A stretch of DNA of 64,000 nucleotides, from positions 964,167 through 1,028,166 of the forward strand of contig NZ_JACIDS010000003.1 in the NCBI RefSeq assembly GCF_014196455.1. Reading direction: 5' to 3'. The notes below the pieces were generated by a model. That model searched no databases. It was not told the origin of the DNA and was given only the letters and a program-made list of their open reading frames with translations. Shown here one piece after another: positions 48,649-61,192 of the stretch. The position numbers and the translations under genes are program-made. The DNA is from Kaistia hirudinis. GTDB taxonomy: Bacteria; Pseudomonadota; Alphaproteobacteria; Rhizobiales; Kaistiaceae. Position 1 is the first letter of the stretch; every line of letters starts with the position of its first letter.

Positions 48649-49566
48649 ATGCGTGGTGCCGCATTCTCGGAACTGGTTTCTTTCACGGCGGTGGCGAGGG
48701 AATGCAGCTTCCGGCGCGCCGCCGTTCGGCTCGGCGTTTCGCCGTCGGCCCTCAGCCACACGATCCGCCAATTGGAGGAGCGTCTCGGCGTTCGGCTCCT
48801 GAACCGGACGACGCGGAGCGTCGCGCCGACCGAGGCCGGGCTCGCGCTGCTGGCGCGGATCGAGCCCGCCATTGCGGAACTCGAGGGGGCGGTCAGCGTC
48901 GTCGGGGCGTTCCAGTCCCGCCCGTCGGGGAGGCTGCGCATCAACCTGCCGCGGCTGGCCGCGGAGTTGGTCCTGGCGCCATTGCTTGCGGACTTTGCCG
49001 AGGCCTATCCCGAGATCCGGCTGGAACTCATCGTCGATGACGCGCTGACCGATGTCGTCGCCGAGAGCTTCGATGCCGGCATTCGCCAGGGCGAACGGCT
49101 GCATCAGGACATGGTCGCAGTGCGCCTCACCCCGAGCATCAAGATGGCCGTCGTCGGCAGTCCGGCCTATTTCGCGCGGCGATCCCCGCCGGTGACTCCG
49201 GCGGATCTCGGGCGGCATGCCTGCATCAATTATTGCTGGACCGCGACGGGTGCGGTCTTTCGCTGGCCGTTCGAGGGTCCCGACGGTCCATTCGAGATCG
49301 CCGTCGAGGGGCCACTCACTCTCAACGACACAGGCTTGCTGCGCGATGCGGCGCTGCGCGGTGTCGGCCTCGCCTACCTGCCGGAACCGAGCACGGCACG
49401 CGATGTCGAGGAAGGCCGGCTTGTGCGCCTGCTCGAGTCGTGGAGCCGATCGTTCTCGGGCTTCTTCCTCTACCATCCCGGTCGTCGCCAGACGCCGCCG
49501 CCCTTGCGGGCGTTGATCGATTTTCTCCTCGCGCGGCGAGGCGATGGCGTGCTGGGTCCGGACTAG
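48649..49566 (+). CDS. LysR-family transcriptional regulator
   Basis: A 305-residue LTTR. The winged helix-turn-helix is at about 1-62 (ELVSFTAVARECSFRRAAVRLGVSPSALSHTIRQLEERLGVRLLNRTTRSVAPTEAG), followed by a coiled-coil linker and a periplasmic-binding-like effector domain from about 90. GRLRINLPRLAAELVLAPLL places it in the branch with YhjC/DmlR-like regulators that usually control an adjacent divergent oxidoreductase. It most likely regulates the SDR. The stop overlaps the HD gene's stop by 4 bp. Confidence 0.93.
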   Translation: MRGAAFSELVSFTAVARECSFRRAAVRLGVSPSALSHTIRQLEERLGVRLLNRTTRSVAPTEAGLALLARIEPAIAELEGAVSVVGAFQSRPSGRLRINLPRLAAELVLAPLLADFAEAYPEIRLELIVDDALTDVVAESFDAGIRQGERLHQDMVAVRLTPSIKMAVVGSPAYFARRSPPVTPADLGRHACINYCWTATGAVFRWPFEGPDGPFEIAVEGPLTLNDTGLLRDAALRGVGLAYLPEPSTARDVEEGRLVRLLESWSRSFSGFFLYHPGRRQTPPPLRALIDFLLARRGDGVLGPD

Positions 49567-50222
49567 ATCTCGTCGGAGAACTCGGCCAGGAACCGCTCCA
49601 GTCGGGCATGCCGCTCCTGCGCCATCCGCGCGCCGGCCCTCGTGCGGAAGCCGGCCGAGAGCTTCAGCAGCTTGGTGTGGAAATGATCGATGGCGAAGCG
49701 TTTGTCGTCATAGGGCCGGCCGGCGGCCTGCGGATCGTCGGAGTCATAGAGCGCGCTGCCCATGCGGCCGGCGATATAGAAGCAGCGGGCAACGCCGACC
49801 ATGCCGATCGCGTCGAGCCGGTCGGCGTCCTGCAGCGTCTTCGCCTCGATGGTGACAGGCTCGATGCCGGCCGAGAAGCTGTGCGCCGCGATCGCATGGC
49901 CGACGGCGGCAATCGGCCCGGACTCCCAGCCCAGCCCGGCCAGAATGCCGGCCGCCTTCTCCGCCGCGAGCCGCGACGCCTCAGCGCGCAGCGGCGAGTT
50001 CTTCTCGACCGAGACGCAGTCGTGCAAGAGCGTCGCGGCCAGGAGGATGGACGGATCGCCGCCTTCCTCGCGCTGGATGGCGGCGGCGTTCTTCCAGACC
50101 CTCAGCAGATGCGCCTCGTCGTGCGAGCCGTCGCCATTGGCCTCGGTCGCATGCGGCAGCAGAGCGCGGGCGAGTGCCTCCTGCGGGGCGAAGGTCTCGA
50201 AGCGGGAGAAGGCGGCTGGCAT
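49563..50222 (-). CDS. HD-domain phosphohydrolase
   Basis: A 219-residue HD-superfamily protein. Metal ligands are visible as His in SHDEAHLLRVW, the HD pair in LLAATLLHDCVSVEK, and a downstream Asp in LQDADRLDAIG. The arrangement resembles the YedJ-type uncharacterised phosphohydrolases. The start MPAAFSRFETFAPQE at 50222 was chosen because the frame further upstream is antisense to lysC. Substrate unknown. Confidence 0.85.
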   Translation of the reverse strand: MPAAFSRFETFAPQEALARALLPHATEANGDGSHDEAHLLRVWKNAAAIQREEGGDPSILLAATLLHDCVSVEKNSPLRAEASRLAAEKAAGILAGLGWESGPIAAVGHAIAAHSFSAGIEPVTIEAKTLQDADRLDAIGMVGVARCFYIAGRMGSALYDSDDPQAAGRPYDDKRFAIDHFHTKLLKLSAGFRTRAGARMAQERHARLERFLAEFSDEI

Positions 50223-50444
50223 GATGGAGCTATCCCGGACGGCGTATGCGGATCGTGCGTGTGCCCGCCGGCTCCTATCGCGCCGCCGATACGGCCGCAA
50301 TGGCGCGAGAAGCGCACCCTCTGCTCCCCACCCGTTGCCCCCCGGCCTTCTTCCCGCTATGAAGGCGCCGCCCGGCGGTCCTTCGCCGGGTTTGTCATAT
50401 CGTCCGCCGCGCAAGCGGTGGAAGCTGCCCGTTGAAGGTTGATG

Positions 50445-51698
50445 ATGGCCCGGCTGGTGATGAAGTTCGGCGGTACGTCCGTCGCCGATATCGATCGCAT
50501 CCGCAATGTGGCCCGTCACGTCAAACGCGAGGTCGACGCCGGCTGGGAAGTCGCGGTCGTCGTCTCCGCCATGTCGGGCAAGACCAACGAACTCGTCGCC
50601 TGGACCCGCGCCGCCGCGCCGATGCATGACGCGCGCGAATATGACGCCGTCGTTGCCTCGGGCGAGCAGGTGACGTCCGGCCTGCTGGCGATCTGCCTGC
50701 AGGAGATCGGTGTCAATGCGCGCTCCTGGCAGGGCTGGCAGATCCCGATCAAGACCGACAACGCCCATGGCGCGGCCCGCATCCTGGATATCGACGGCTC
50801 GAAGCTGATCGAGCGGCTCGGCGAAGGCCAGGTCGCCGTGATCGCCGGTTTCCAGGGGCTGGGCCCCGACAACCGCATCGCGACGCTCGGCCGCGGCGGC
50901 TCCGATACCAGCGCGGTGGCGATCGCCGCGGCGATCGGTGCCGCGCGCTGCGACATCTATACCGATGTGGACGGCGTCTACACGACCGACCCGCGCATCG
51001 TGCCGAAGGCGAAGCGCCTCGACCGCGTCTCGCATGAGGAGATGCTCGAGATGGCCTCGCTCGGCGCCAAGGTGCTGCAGGTCCGTTCGGTCGAGCTCGC
51101 CATGGTGCATGGCGTGCGCACCTTCGTGCGCTCGTCGTTCGACGATCCGGCCGATCCGCGCCTCGGCGACGTCGACAATCCCCCCGGAACCCTGATTTGC
51201 GACGAGGACGAGATCGTGGAGAAGCAGGTCGTCACCGGCATCGCCTATTCCAAGGACGAAGCCCAGATCTCGCTGCGCGAGGTCGCCGACAAGCCCGGCG
51301 TCGCGGCGGCCGTGTTCGTGCCGCTGGCCGAGGCCAACATCAATGTCGACATGATCGTGCAGAACGTCTCCGAGGACGGCACGACGACCGACATGACGTT
51401 CACCTTGCCGGTGGCCGATTTCGAGCGCGCGATGAGCGAGCTCGAAAAGGCGAAGGACAAGATCGGCTATGCCAAGGTCCAGGGCTCGCGCGATCTGGTG
51501 AAGGTGTCGGTGATCGGCATCGGCATGCGCAGCCATGCCGGCGTCGCCGCCTCCGCCTTCCAGGCGCTGGCCGCCAAGGGCATCAACATCCGCGCGATCA
51601 CGACGTCTGAGATCAAGATATCGATCCTGATCGACTCGGCTTATACGGAGCTTGCCGTGCGCACCCTCCATTCCCTATACGGGTTGGATGCCGCCTGA
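50445..51698 (+). CDS. lysC: Aspartate kinase
   Basis: A 417-residue aspartokinase committing aspartate to Lys, Thr, Met and diaminopimelate. The kinase domain starts MARLVMKFGGTSVADI and includes GRGGSDTSAVAIAAAI and YTDVDGVYTTDPRIVPKAKRLD. Two ACT domains follow from about residue 265 (ISLREVADKPGVAAAVFVPLAEANINVDMIVQN) for feedback control. Start: of two tandem ATGs, 50445 gives the better spacing to GAAGG. It is followed by ptsP after 179 bp. Confidence 0.96.
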   Translation: MARLVMKFGGTSVADIDRIRNVARHVKREVDAGWEVAVVVSAMSGKTNELVAWTRAAAPMHDAREYDAVVASGEQVTSGLLAICLQEIGVNARSWQGWQIPIKTDNAHGAARILDIDGSKLIERLGEGQVAVIAGFQGLGPDNRIATLGRGGSDTSAVAIAAAIGAARCDIYTDVDGVYTTDPRIVPKAKRLDRVSHEEMLEMASLGAKVLQVRSVELAMVHGVRTFVRSSFDDPADPRLGDVDNPPGTLICDEDEIVEKQVVTGIAYSKDEAQISLREVADKPGVAAAVFVPLAEANINVDMIVQNVSEDGTTTDMTFTLPVADFERAMSELEKAKDKIGYAKVQGSRDLVKVSVIGIGMRSHAGVAASAFQALAAKGINIRAITTSEIKISILIDSAYTELAVRTLHSLYGLDAA

Positions 51699-51877
51699 CG
51701 GCAGGGCTCCGGCCGAGGCCGGCGGAACCCTGTTCGAAGTCGCCATTTTGCGTACGGCCCAACTCGTGCCACGGAAGGGCGCATAGCTCTTCCGGCGGGG
51801 CGAATCAGCCGCGACCGGTGGCGGGTCCCGATAGTCGGGTCCCGGCCGGCAAGACGAGTTCTCGAGGAAGGCGGACC

Positions 51878-54142
51878 ATGCGGGGGTCTCTCGCCGGACC
51901 GCGCGTCCTGCTCCGCCGCCTGCGCGAGATCATGGCGGAGCCGATCAGCGCGCAAGACCGGCTCGACAAGATCGTGGCTCAGATCGCGTCCAACATGGTC
52001 GCGGAGGTGTGCTCGGTCTATGTGCTCCGCGCCGATGACGTGCTCGAGCTCTACGCGACCGAGGGCCTGAACCGTGCCGCCGTGCACCAGACGGGACTGC
52101 GCGTCGGCCAGGGCCTGGTCGGCCTGATCGCGGCCGAGGCGCGGCCGCTCAACCTGCCCAACGCGCAAAGCCATCCCGCCTTCGCTTATCTCCCGGAGAC
52201 GGGCGAGGAGATCTACAACGCCTTCCTCGGCGTGCCGATCCTGCGCGCCGGCCGCACGCTCGGCGTGCTCACGGTCCAGAACCGCTCGCATCGCACCTAT
52301 TTCGACGAAGAGGTCGAGGCGCTCCAGACCACGGCGATGGTGCTGGCCGAGATGATCGCGGTCGGCGAGCTCGAAGGGCTCGCCCGTCCCGGCACCTCGC
52401 TCGACGTCAAGCGCCCGATCTCGCTGAAGGCGGCGCCGCTTTCCGAAGGCATCGCGCTCGGCCATGTCGTGCTGCATGAGCCGCGCGTCGTCGTCACCGC
52501 GCTGATCGCCGAGGATATCGAGGCCGAGCTCCAGCGCCTGGAGACCGCGATCGCGCATCTGCGCCTTTCCGTCGACGACATGCTCTCGCGCGACGACATC
52601 GCGCTCGCCGGCGAGCATCGCGACATTCTCGAAGCCTATCGCATGTTCGCCTATGACCGCGGCTGGGCGCGGCGCATGGAAGAGGCGATCCAGAACGGCC
52701 TTTCGGCCGAGGCGGCGGTCGAGAAGGTGCAGAGCGACATGCGCGCGCGTCTGCTGCGCCAGACCGATCCGTTCCTGCGCGAGCGGCTGCACGATTTCGA
52801 CGATCTCGCCAACCGCCTGCTGCGCCAGCTGATGGGCAAGGGCGCGGGCGATCGCTCGCCCATGCCGAAGGACGGCGTCATCGTGGCGCGCAACATGGGC
52901 GCCGCCGAACTGCTCGACTATGACCGCAGCCAGATCCGCGGCCTGGTGCTGGAGGAGGGCGGTCCGACCAGCCATGTCGCCATCGTCGCGCGCGCGCTCG
53001 GCATCGCGACGATCGGCCGGGCGAACAACATCGTCTCGCTGGTCGAGAATGGCGACGCGATCATTCTCGACGGCGATACCGGCGAGGCGCATATCCGCCC
53101 GGCCGTCGATGTCGAGGCCGCCTATGGCGAGAAGGTCAAGTTCCGCGCCAAGCGTCAGGCGCAATATCGCCTGCTGCGCAACAAGCCGGCGGTGACGCGC
53201 GATGGCGTACGCGTCAATCTGAACATGAATGCCGGCCTGCTGGTCGACCTGCCGCATCTGGCCGAGGCAGGGGCGGAGGGCATCGGCCTCTTCCGCACCG
53301 AGCTTCAGTTCATGGTCGCCTCGACCATGCCGCGCATGAAGGACCAGACGGCGCTCTATGCCTCTGTGCTGGATGCGACGCGCGAATTGCCGGTCACCTT
53401 CCGCACGCTCGATATCGGCGGCGACAAGGTGCTGCCCTATATGCGCAACCATCCGGAGGAGAATCCGGCGCTCGGCTGGCGCGCGATCCGGCTCGGCCTC
53501 GATCGCCCGGGCCTGTTGCGCATGCAGTTCCGCGCGCTGCTGCGCGCGGCCGCCGGCCGTGAGCTGCGCGTCATGCTGCCGATGGTCACCGAGGTCTGGG
53601 AAATCGACAAGGCGCGCGAATTGCTCGATCGCGAGCTGCAGCAATTGACCCATCATGGCCGCGAGCCGCCCTCGCGCATTCTGCTCGGGTCGATGGTCGA
53701 GGTGCCCTCGCTGCTGTTCCAGCTCGACCGGCTGATGGCGGCGGTCGACTTCGTCTCGGTCGGTTCCAACGATCTCCTGCAATATCTGACGGCGAGCGAT
53801 CGCGGCAACACGCAGGTGGCCAGCCGCTTCGACGCGCTGTCGCGCCATTTCCTCCGCGCGCTGAAGCTCATCGTCAACGCGGCCGATGCCGCCGGCAAGC
53901 CGGTGACGCTGTGCGGCGAAATCGCGGGCCGCCCGCTCGCCGCGCTCGCGCTCGTCGCGCTCGGCTTCCGCTCGCTGTCCATGTCGCCCGCGGCGATCGG
54001 CCCGGTGAAGGCGATGCTGTTGCAGCTCGATGTCGGCCGGCTCAAGAGCCGGTTCGATCCGCTGATCGAGGCGAGCGACGGCGAGGATTGCATCCGCGAG
54101 ATGCTCGTCGCCTTCGCCGAGGCGGAAGGCGTGCCGCTGTGA
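51878..54142 (+). CDS. ptsP: PEP-protein phosphotransferase of the nitrogen PTS (EI-Ntr)
   Basis: A 754-residue enzyme that starts the PTS-Ntr phosphorelay (PtsP to NPr to EIIA-Ntr). An N-terminal GAF domain (about 1-165), the sensor for glutamine in characterised relatives, precedes the PEP-utilising N domain, the phosphohistidine swivel [22 protein letters not shown], and the C-terminal PEP-binding barrel ([54 protein letters not shown]). ATG at 51878 with GAGGAAGG upstream. Its stop overlaps the prfA GTG (GTGA). Confidence 0.95.
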   Translation: MRGSLAGPRVLLRRLREIMAEPISAQDRLDKIVAQIASNMVAEVCSVYVLRADDVLELYATEGLNRAAVHQTGLRVGQGLVGLIAAEARPLNLPNAQSHPAFAYLPETGEEIYNAFLGVPILRAGRTLGVLTVQNRSHRTYFDEEVEALQTTAMVLAEMIAVGELEGLARPGTSLDVKRPISLKAAPLSEGIALGHVVLHEPRVVVTALIAEDIEAELQRLETAIAHLRLSVDDMLSRDDIALAGEHRDILEAYRMFAYDRGWARRMEEAIQNGLSAEAAVEKVQSDMRARLLRQTDPFLRERLHDFDDLANRLLRQLMGKGAGDRSPMPKDGVIVARNMGAAELLDYDRSQIRGLVLEEGGPTSHVAIVARALGIATIGRANNIVSLVENGDAIILDGDTGEAHIRPAVDVEAAYGEKVKFRAKRQAQYRLLRNKPAVTRDGVRVNLNMNAGLLVDLPHLAEAGAEGIGLFRTELQFMVASTMPRMKDQTALYASVLDATRELPVTFRTLDIGGDKVLPYMRNHPEENPALGWRAIRLGLDRPGLLRMQFRALLRAAAGRELRVMLPMVTEVWEIDKARELLDRELQQLTHHGREPPSRILLGSMVEVPSLLFQLDRLMAAVDFVSVGSNDLLQYLTASDRGNTQVASRFDALSRHFLRALKLIVNAADAAGKPVTLCGEIAGRPLAALALVALGFRSLSMSPAAIGPVKAMLLQLDVGRLKSRFDPLIEASDGEDCIREMLVAFAEAEGVPL

Positions 54143-55218
54143 CCCTGGTTCTTCCCGAAGGCCTGCCCTGGGACAAGATCGGCCAGCTCACGACGCGCGC
54201 CGAGATCATCGACCAGAAGCTCGCGGCGACGAGCGATGGCGAGGCGCTGGTCAAGCTGTCGAAGGAGCGCGCCGAGCTTCAGGACGTCGTCGAGGCGGCG
54301 ACCGAACTGAAGGCGCTGGCTGCCGAGCGCGCCGCGTTGGCGGATCTCGAGGGCGATCCGGAAATGGCCGCGCTCGCCGAGGAGGAGAAGACCCGCCTCG
54401 ACGCGGCGATCGAAGCCTCGGTGCGTTCGGTGCGCCTGCTGCTGCTGCCCAAGGACGCGGCGGACGAGAAGAGCGCGATCCTCGAAATCCGCGCCGGCAC
54501 TGGAGGCGACGAGGCGGCACTGTTCGCGGGTGATCTCTTTCGCATGTATCAGCGTTATGCGGCGCTGCATGGCTGGCGCATGCAGGTGCTTTCCGAGAGC
54601 GAAGGCGATGCGGGCGGCTTCAAGGAAGTCGTTGCCGAGGTTTCCGGGCGCGGCGTTTTCGCGCGCCTGAAATTCGAATCCGGCGTTCACCGCGTGCAGC
54701 GCGTGCCGGATACGGAAGCGAGCGGACGCATCCATACCTCGGCTGCGACAGTCGCCGTGCTGCCCGAGGCGGAGGAGGTCGACGTCGACATCCGCCCCGA
54801 GGACATCAAGATCGACACCACCCGTGCCTCCTCGGCCGGCGGCCAGCACGCCAATACGACCGATACGGCGGTGCGCGTCACGCATCTGCCGACCGGCACC
54901 GTGATCGTCGCGGCCGGACGGTCGCAGCACCAGAACAGGGCGCAGGCGATGCAGATCCTGCGCGCGCGCCTGTTCGATCTGGAACGCGAGCGCCTCTCCT
55001 CGGAGCGCGCCGCCGACCGCAAGGGACAGGTCGGATCCGGCGATCGTTCGGAGCGCATCCGCACCTATAATTTTCCGCAGGGGCGCGTCACCGACCACCG
55101 CATCAACCTGACGCTCTACAAGCTCGATCAGGTCATCACGGGTGAAGCGCTGGACGAGATCATCGAGCCGCTGATCACCGAGCACCAGGCGGGACTGCTC
55201 GCCGCGCTCGACCAATGA
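54139..55218 (+). CDS. prfA: Peptide chain release factor 1
   Basis: A 359-residue RF1 that terminates translation at UAA and UAG. It has an N-terminal coiled region, the catalytic loop [18 protein letters not shown], whose GGQ glutamine is the target of the PrmC encoded next, and the C-terminal [20 protein letters not shown] typical of RF1. The start is a GTG at 54139 that overlaps the ptsP stop by 4 bases, so expression depends at least partly on ptsP translation. Length is normal. Confidence 0.97.
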   Translation: MTLVLPEGLPWDKIGQLTTRAEIIDQKLAATSDGEALVKLSKERAELQDVVEAATELKALAAERAALADLEGDPEMAALAEEEKTRLDAAIEASVRSVRLLLLPKDAADEKSAILEIRAGTGGDEAALFAGDLFRMYQRYAALHGWRMQVLSESEGDAGGFKEVVAEVSGRGVFARLKFESGVHRVQRVPDTEASGRIHTSAATVAVLPEAEEVDVDIRPEDIKIDTTRASSAGGQHANTTDTAVRVTHLPTGTVIVAAGRSQHQNRAQAMQILRARLFDLERERLSSERAADRKGQVGSGDRSERIRTYNFPQGRVTDHRINLTLYKLDQVITGEALDEIIEPLITEHQAGLLAALDQ

Positions 55219-56114
55219 GCGGCGAGGCGCTGACCCTCGGAGCCCTGCGCCGCATGGCGGCGAAACGTCTTGCCGCCGTCTTCGGCAGCGAAGGCACACC
55301 GGCGCTCGATTCGCGCCTCCTGATCGCCGCCGTGCTCGATATCGAGCCCAACCGGCTGTCGCTGTTCGATTACCGCGCCGTGTCCAGCGCCGAGCGGCTG
55401 CGGATCGAGGATTACCTCGACCGGCGGATCGCGGGCGAGCCCGTGGCGCGCATCATCGGCGCGCGCGAATTCTGGGGTCTCTCCATCGGTCTTTCGCCGG
55501 CGACGCTGGTGCCGCGGCCCGATACGGAAGTGCTCGTCGAAGCCGTGCTCGCCTGGTTCGACCGCCATGGCGGGCGCGAACGCGTGCTCACCGTCGCCGA
55601 TCTCGGCACTGGCAGCGGCGCCATCCTGCTTGCGCTGATGAGCGCGCTGCCCGAGATCACGGCCTTGGGTCTCGACCTGTCCGAGGAGGCGGCGACCACG
55701 GCGCGGAACAATGCCGAACGCCTCGGTTTTGCCGATCGCAGCCTCTTTCTGCGCGGCGACTGGTCGCAGGCCCTCGCCCAGGTGGATGTTCTGGTGTCGA
55801 ACCCACCCTATATAAGAAGCGAAGTCATTGCGGGTCTGGCGCGCGAAGTGCGCGAGTTCGACCCGATGCTCGCGCTCGATGGCGGTGCGGATGGGCTCGA
55901 CGCCTATCGCGTGATCATCGCCGATCTGGAGCGCGTGCTCGCGCCCGGCGGCGCGGCATTCTTCGAGGTCGGCTACGATCAGCACGAATCGGTCTCGGCG
56001 CTTCTGAAGGAAGCCGGCTTCGACGTGCGCCTCCATCGCGATCTCGCCGGGATCGGCCGTGTCGTCGAGGCCGAGCGGGTCGCCATCTCCGAGCCACAAG
56101 GGCTCTTTGGATGA
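55215..56114 (+). CDS. prmC: Release factor glutamine methyltransferase
   Basis: A 299-residue SAM-dependent methyltransferase that modifies the glutamine of the RF1 and RF2 GGQ loop. It has an N-terminal five-helix domain, motif [17 protein letters not shown], and the substrate-binding NPPYI in [14 protein letters not shown], followed by [21 protein letters not shown] overlaps the prfA stop (ATGA), so enzyme and substrate are co-translated. Confidence 0.97.
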   Translation: MSGEALTLGALRRMAAKRLAAVFGSEGTPALDSRLLIAAVLDIEPNRLSLFDYRAVSSAERLRIEDYLDRRIAGEPVARIIGAREFWGLSIGLSPATLVPRPDTEVLVEAVLAWFDRHGGRERVLTVADLGTGSGAILLALMSALPEITALGLDLSEEAATTARNNAERLGFADRSLFLRGDWSQALAQVDVLVSNPPYIRSEVIAGLAREVREFDPMLALDGGADGLDAYRVIIADLERVLAPGGAAFFEVGYDQHESVSALLKEAGFDVRLHRDLAGIGRVVEAERVAISEPQGLFG

Positions 56115-56533
56115 ATTTGAAGAATGCACTTGGAAAGGCGCACCGAAACGGCTAGTTTTCGACCCGCCGCAGATAGATTTGATGCGTTATCCGGGTGCAG
56201 TGGAGAAATCCGCATCCGGCTTAACCGCGGCGAGGCGATCGGAATCGCGGGCGCATGGGGAACGAAAGCCGCGCGCTTATCCAGTCGTCACGGACGTCAT
56301 CTCTGCTCGGTCATGGCGCAACGTATTGGATCCGTCGGTCTTCGTGCCGATGAGCGGCCAGGGCTTCGCCCGGTCATGCACGGATCGAATCCGATGGCAG
56401 TGCGCCCACCATTCTGCTCCGTCCGGTGTCGTCCTCCTGTCACCGGCGCGAGACGAATGCGTGGCGCGACAGGCCGCGATGCGCCCAGACCCGAACGCGT
56501 TGTCTGACCTTAGGGTCATGGAAGAGAAAGCTC
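56115..56533. other. Non-coding stretch between prmC and DUF4167 gene
   Basis: 419 bp with no frame that has family motifs or a ribosome site. The one clear structure is CCGGTG-N12-CACCGG at 56423-56446, whose loop contains CCTCCT, an anti-Shine-Dalgarno-like sequence. A weaker pair TGACC/GGTCA lies at the very end, around the DUF4167 ribosome site. The stretch probably holds the DUF4167 promoter and a structured leader. Confidence 0.45.
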
Positions 56534-57538
56534 ATGCGACCAGGACAGCAGAACAACAATAACAACAATAATAACAAGAGAATGCGCGGGAGAAACCGGA
56601 AGGGGCCCAATCCGCTCACCCGCTCCTTCGAAAGCAACGGTCCCGACGTCAAGATCCGCGGTACCGCCCAGCACATCGCCGAGAAATATGTTTCGCTGGC
56701 GCGCGATGCGCAGTCTTCCGGCGATCGCGTGATGGCGGAGAACTATCTCCAGCACGCCGAGCACTATTTCCGCGTCATCGCGGCGGCCCAGGTGCAGAAT
56801 CCTCAGCAGCAGCCCTTCTATCGTCCGGATATGGAAGATGATGGCCTGGATGAGGAAGATGATCGCTTCAGCGACCGCTTCGGTCAGCACGATCGTCTGG
56901 CGCAGGAGCGGCTCGCGGGCGAAGGCGAATTCGCGCCGGCCGTCGGCGAGGCGCCCCAGCCCTATGTCAACGGCAACGGCAACGGCAATGGGAACGGCCA
57001 CTACGGTGCCGGCGAGCGTCCGCAGCGCGAGCGCGGCGAACGCCAGGAGCCCCGTGGAGACCGGCAGGAGCCGCGCGGCGAGCGTCCCGAACGTCAGGAA
57101 GCGCGCGCCGAAGGCGGCGAGCGCCCCGAGGGTCGCGGCGAGCGTCCGTTCCGCCAGAACCGCGAGGATCGCGGTCCGCGTGGCGAGCGCGGCGAGCGTC
57201 GTGAACGCGGCGAGCGCCCGGTCCGCAACGATCTGCCCCGCTTCGTCACGGGCGACACGCCGCAGCCGGTGATCGACGTCGCCCCCGAGCCCGCTCCGGT
57301 CGTCGCGGCGCCTGCGCCTGCACCGGCCCCGGCTCCCATCGAGGAGATCGTGGTGGCGCCGGTGGCGATCGAGGCGGCTCCGGCCGCTGCGCCGTCCGAG
57401 GAGCCGGCCGTCGGCGCGACGAGCGAGGAGGAGATGTTCCGTCCCCGCCGCCGCCGCGCCTCGCGTGCCCGCACGCGCCGCACCGCTGAGGAAGGCGCCG
57501 AGCCGACGCTCGCGATCGAGACCGTCGACGAGGAATAA
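56534..57538 (+). CDS. DUF4167 protein with poly-Asn and RG/RE-rich disordered tail
   Basis: A 334-residue protein. It opens MRPGQQ then eight Asn codons in a row, then KRMRGRNRKGPNPLTRSFESNG and a conserved helical module (VKIRGTAQHIAEKYVSLARDAQSSGDRVMAENYLQHAEHYFRVI, about 40-85) that defines DUF4167. The rest is disordered: an acidic stretch, a GNGNGNGN run, then many RGE, RQE and ERP repeats, then Ala/Pro-rich and a basic end (RPRRRRASRARTRR). Composition and neighbours (prfA, prmC) suggest RNA binding, but this is inferred. GGAAGAG lies 7 bases before the ATG. Confidence 0.9.
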   Translation: MRPGQQNNNNNNNNKRMRGRNRKGPNPLTRSFESNGPDVKIRGTAQHIAEKYVSLARDAQSSGDRVMAENYLQHAEHYFRVIAAAQVQNPQQQPFYRPDMEDDGLDEEDDRFSDRFGQHDRLAQERLAGEGEFAPAVGEAPQPYVNGNGNGNGNGHYGAGERPQRERGERQEPRGDRQEPRGERPERQEARAEGGERPEGRGERPFRQNREDRGPRGERGERRERGERPVRNDLPRFVTGDTPQPVIDVAPEPAPVVAAPAPAPAPAPIEEIVVAPVAIEAAPAAAPSEEPAVGATSEEEMFRPRRRRASRARTRRTAEEGAEPTLAIETVDEE

Positions 57539-57601
57539 TCCGACGCTATTCGCGTCGACCTCGCAGCTGATCCACGGCCCAACAACCGGCACACCCTATT
57601 T

Positions 57602-57742
57602 CCCTCCCCCTTGTGGGGAGGGCCAGGGTGGGGGTCGGTGGCGTTGGCCGTGACGCGTCCGACAGATGCCGGCGTTTTCTTCCTGAGGCGACATCCGTAG
57701 CCCGCGACCCCACCCCGGCCCTCCCCGCAAGGGGGAGGGGGG
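57602..57742. repeat. Long imperfect inverted repeat, REP/BIME-like
   Basis: A 35-bp left arm (57602-57636) beginning CCCTCCCCCTTGTGGGGAGG recurs almost exactly as reverse complement in the right arm (about 57706-57739) beginning GACCCCACCCCGGCCCTCCC, with some 68 bp between. Each arm also folds alone: CCCTCCCC-CTTGT-GGGGAGGG on the left and a matching hairpin on the right. This looks like one of the dispersed palindromic families of Hyphomicrobiales genomes. It begins 64 bp after the DUF4167 stop and may also help terminate that transcript. Confidence 0.7.
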
Positions 57743-58519
57743 AAGATCATCCGGCTGCATCAGGCTTCGCGCCCGAGAAAATAATCTATCCCCGCCCCCT
57801 CCGACCGGGCGCATACTCCGCTCATCCCCACCCACCGAAGAGGGCGAACCGGTCGTTCCGTTTGCGGGTGGGGCTCGGCGGGCCTTGGGGGCGAGGGGGT
57901 AACGAGCCTCGTCCCAATGGGCGGCCGGAACTCCGATGCGCCGGGTCCGTACACGCGGGCCAGCGGCGGGCGTTCGGCTTCTTCCTCAAGGCAGAGGCTG
58001 GCGTGGGACTTGCCGCCGGGTGACCCAGCAACGAAACACCCACGGTCCATCGGCACCGGTCGCAGATCTCGTCGGCGCGGGGCGCCGGCTGCCTCAAACG
58101 GGCGGCTCGGGCACCTCACATATCCAATTCAGCCGGCGCGCCGTCCGCGCGTGGGCAGCAGGCCGCCCCGCGCGACCTCTTCACTCAAGCCTCGCGGCCA
58201 AGGGCCGGCGGGGATCTTGGCGCTGTTTCATTGATCGGTCGGCCACTCGCAGCGCTGCCGAACGGGGCTGCGAAGGCGCGGCTCAAATGAGCAAGGCGGC
58301 CGCCGAAAGCGCGATCGGCGGAGGCCGGTCGCCCGTCCTTCGGCGCGCTGGATCGCGGCCGTAATTTTCTCCCGCGCCGCCCCTTCCTGTTGCGCTGCGG
58401 CAACACCATATCGTTCACGTGGCAGGCCGAGACGGCTGCCGCCGGGCGGCGACGCCCGCATTTTTGATCGGCCCGCCGTGCCTCATGAGGGCGGCGGGGA
58501 CGGGTCAGGAGGGACGATT
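57743..58519. other. Long non-coding stretch before clpB
   Basis: No frame here shows a recognisable domain, good ribosome site or convincing composition; overlapping open frames on both strands reflect GC richness. A pair CCCCACCC (about 57818-57825) and GGGTGGGG lies some 40 bp apart. Just before clpB, TTGCGC (58390-58395) and CCATAT (58406-58411) are spaced roughly as in heat-shock sigma-32 promoters, a weak but plausible clpB promoter. Otherwise I see nothing in it. Confidence 0.4.
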
Positions 58520-61117
<2,598 letters not shown>

Positions 61118-61131
61118 ACGGACGACAACGA

Positions 61132-61161
61132 AAAAGGCCCGGCGCTCGCGCCGGGCCTTTT
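61132..61161. terminator. Bidirectional terminator between clpB and the M23 peptidase gene
   Basis: AAAAGGCCCGGCG pairs perfectly with CGCCGGGCCTTTT around a CTCG loop. The A-run and T-run let it work in both directions. It lies 14 bp after the clpB stop and 31 bp before the stop-side end of the convergent peptidase gene. Confidence 0.92.
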
Positions 61162-61192
61162 GTTTGGGTGACGCCGCCGTTCAGCGGATTGT

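Noticed and set aside
49563..51671. A 702-codon minus-strand frame covering the HD gene and the complement of lysC
   Set aside because: Only the 3' 660 bp encode the HD protein; the rest is the antisense shadow of lysC.
57613..58461. Several overlapping 75-145-codon frames before clpB
   Set aside because: They overlap on both strands and three or more frames, are Pro/Arg/Gly-rich, lack ribosome sites and coincide with palindromic repeats.
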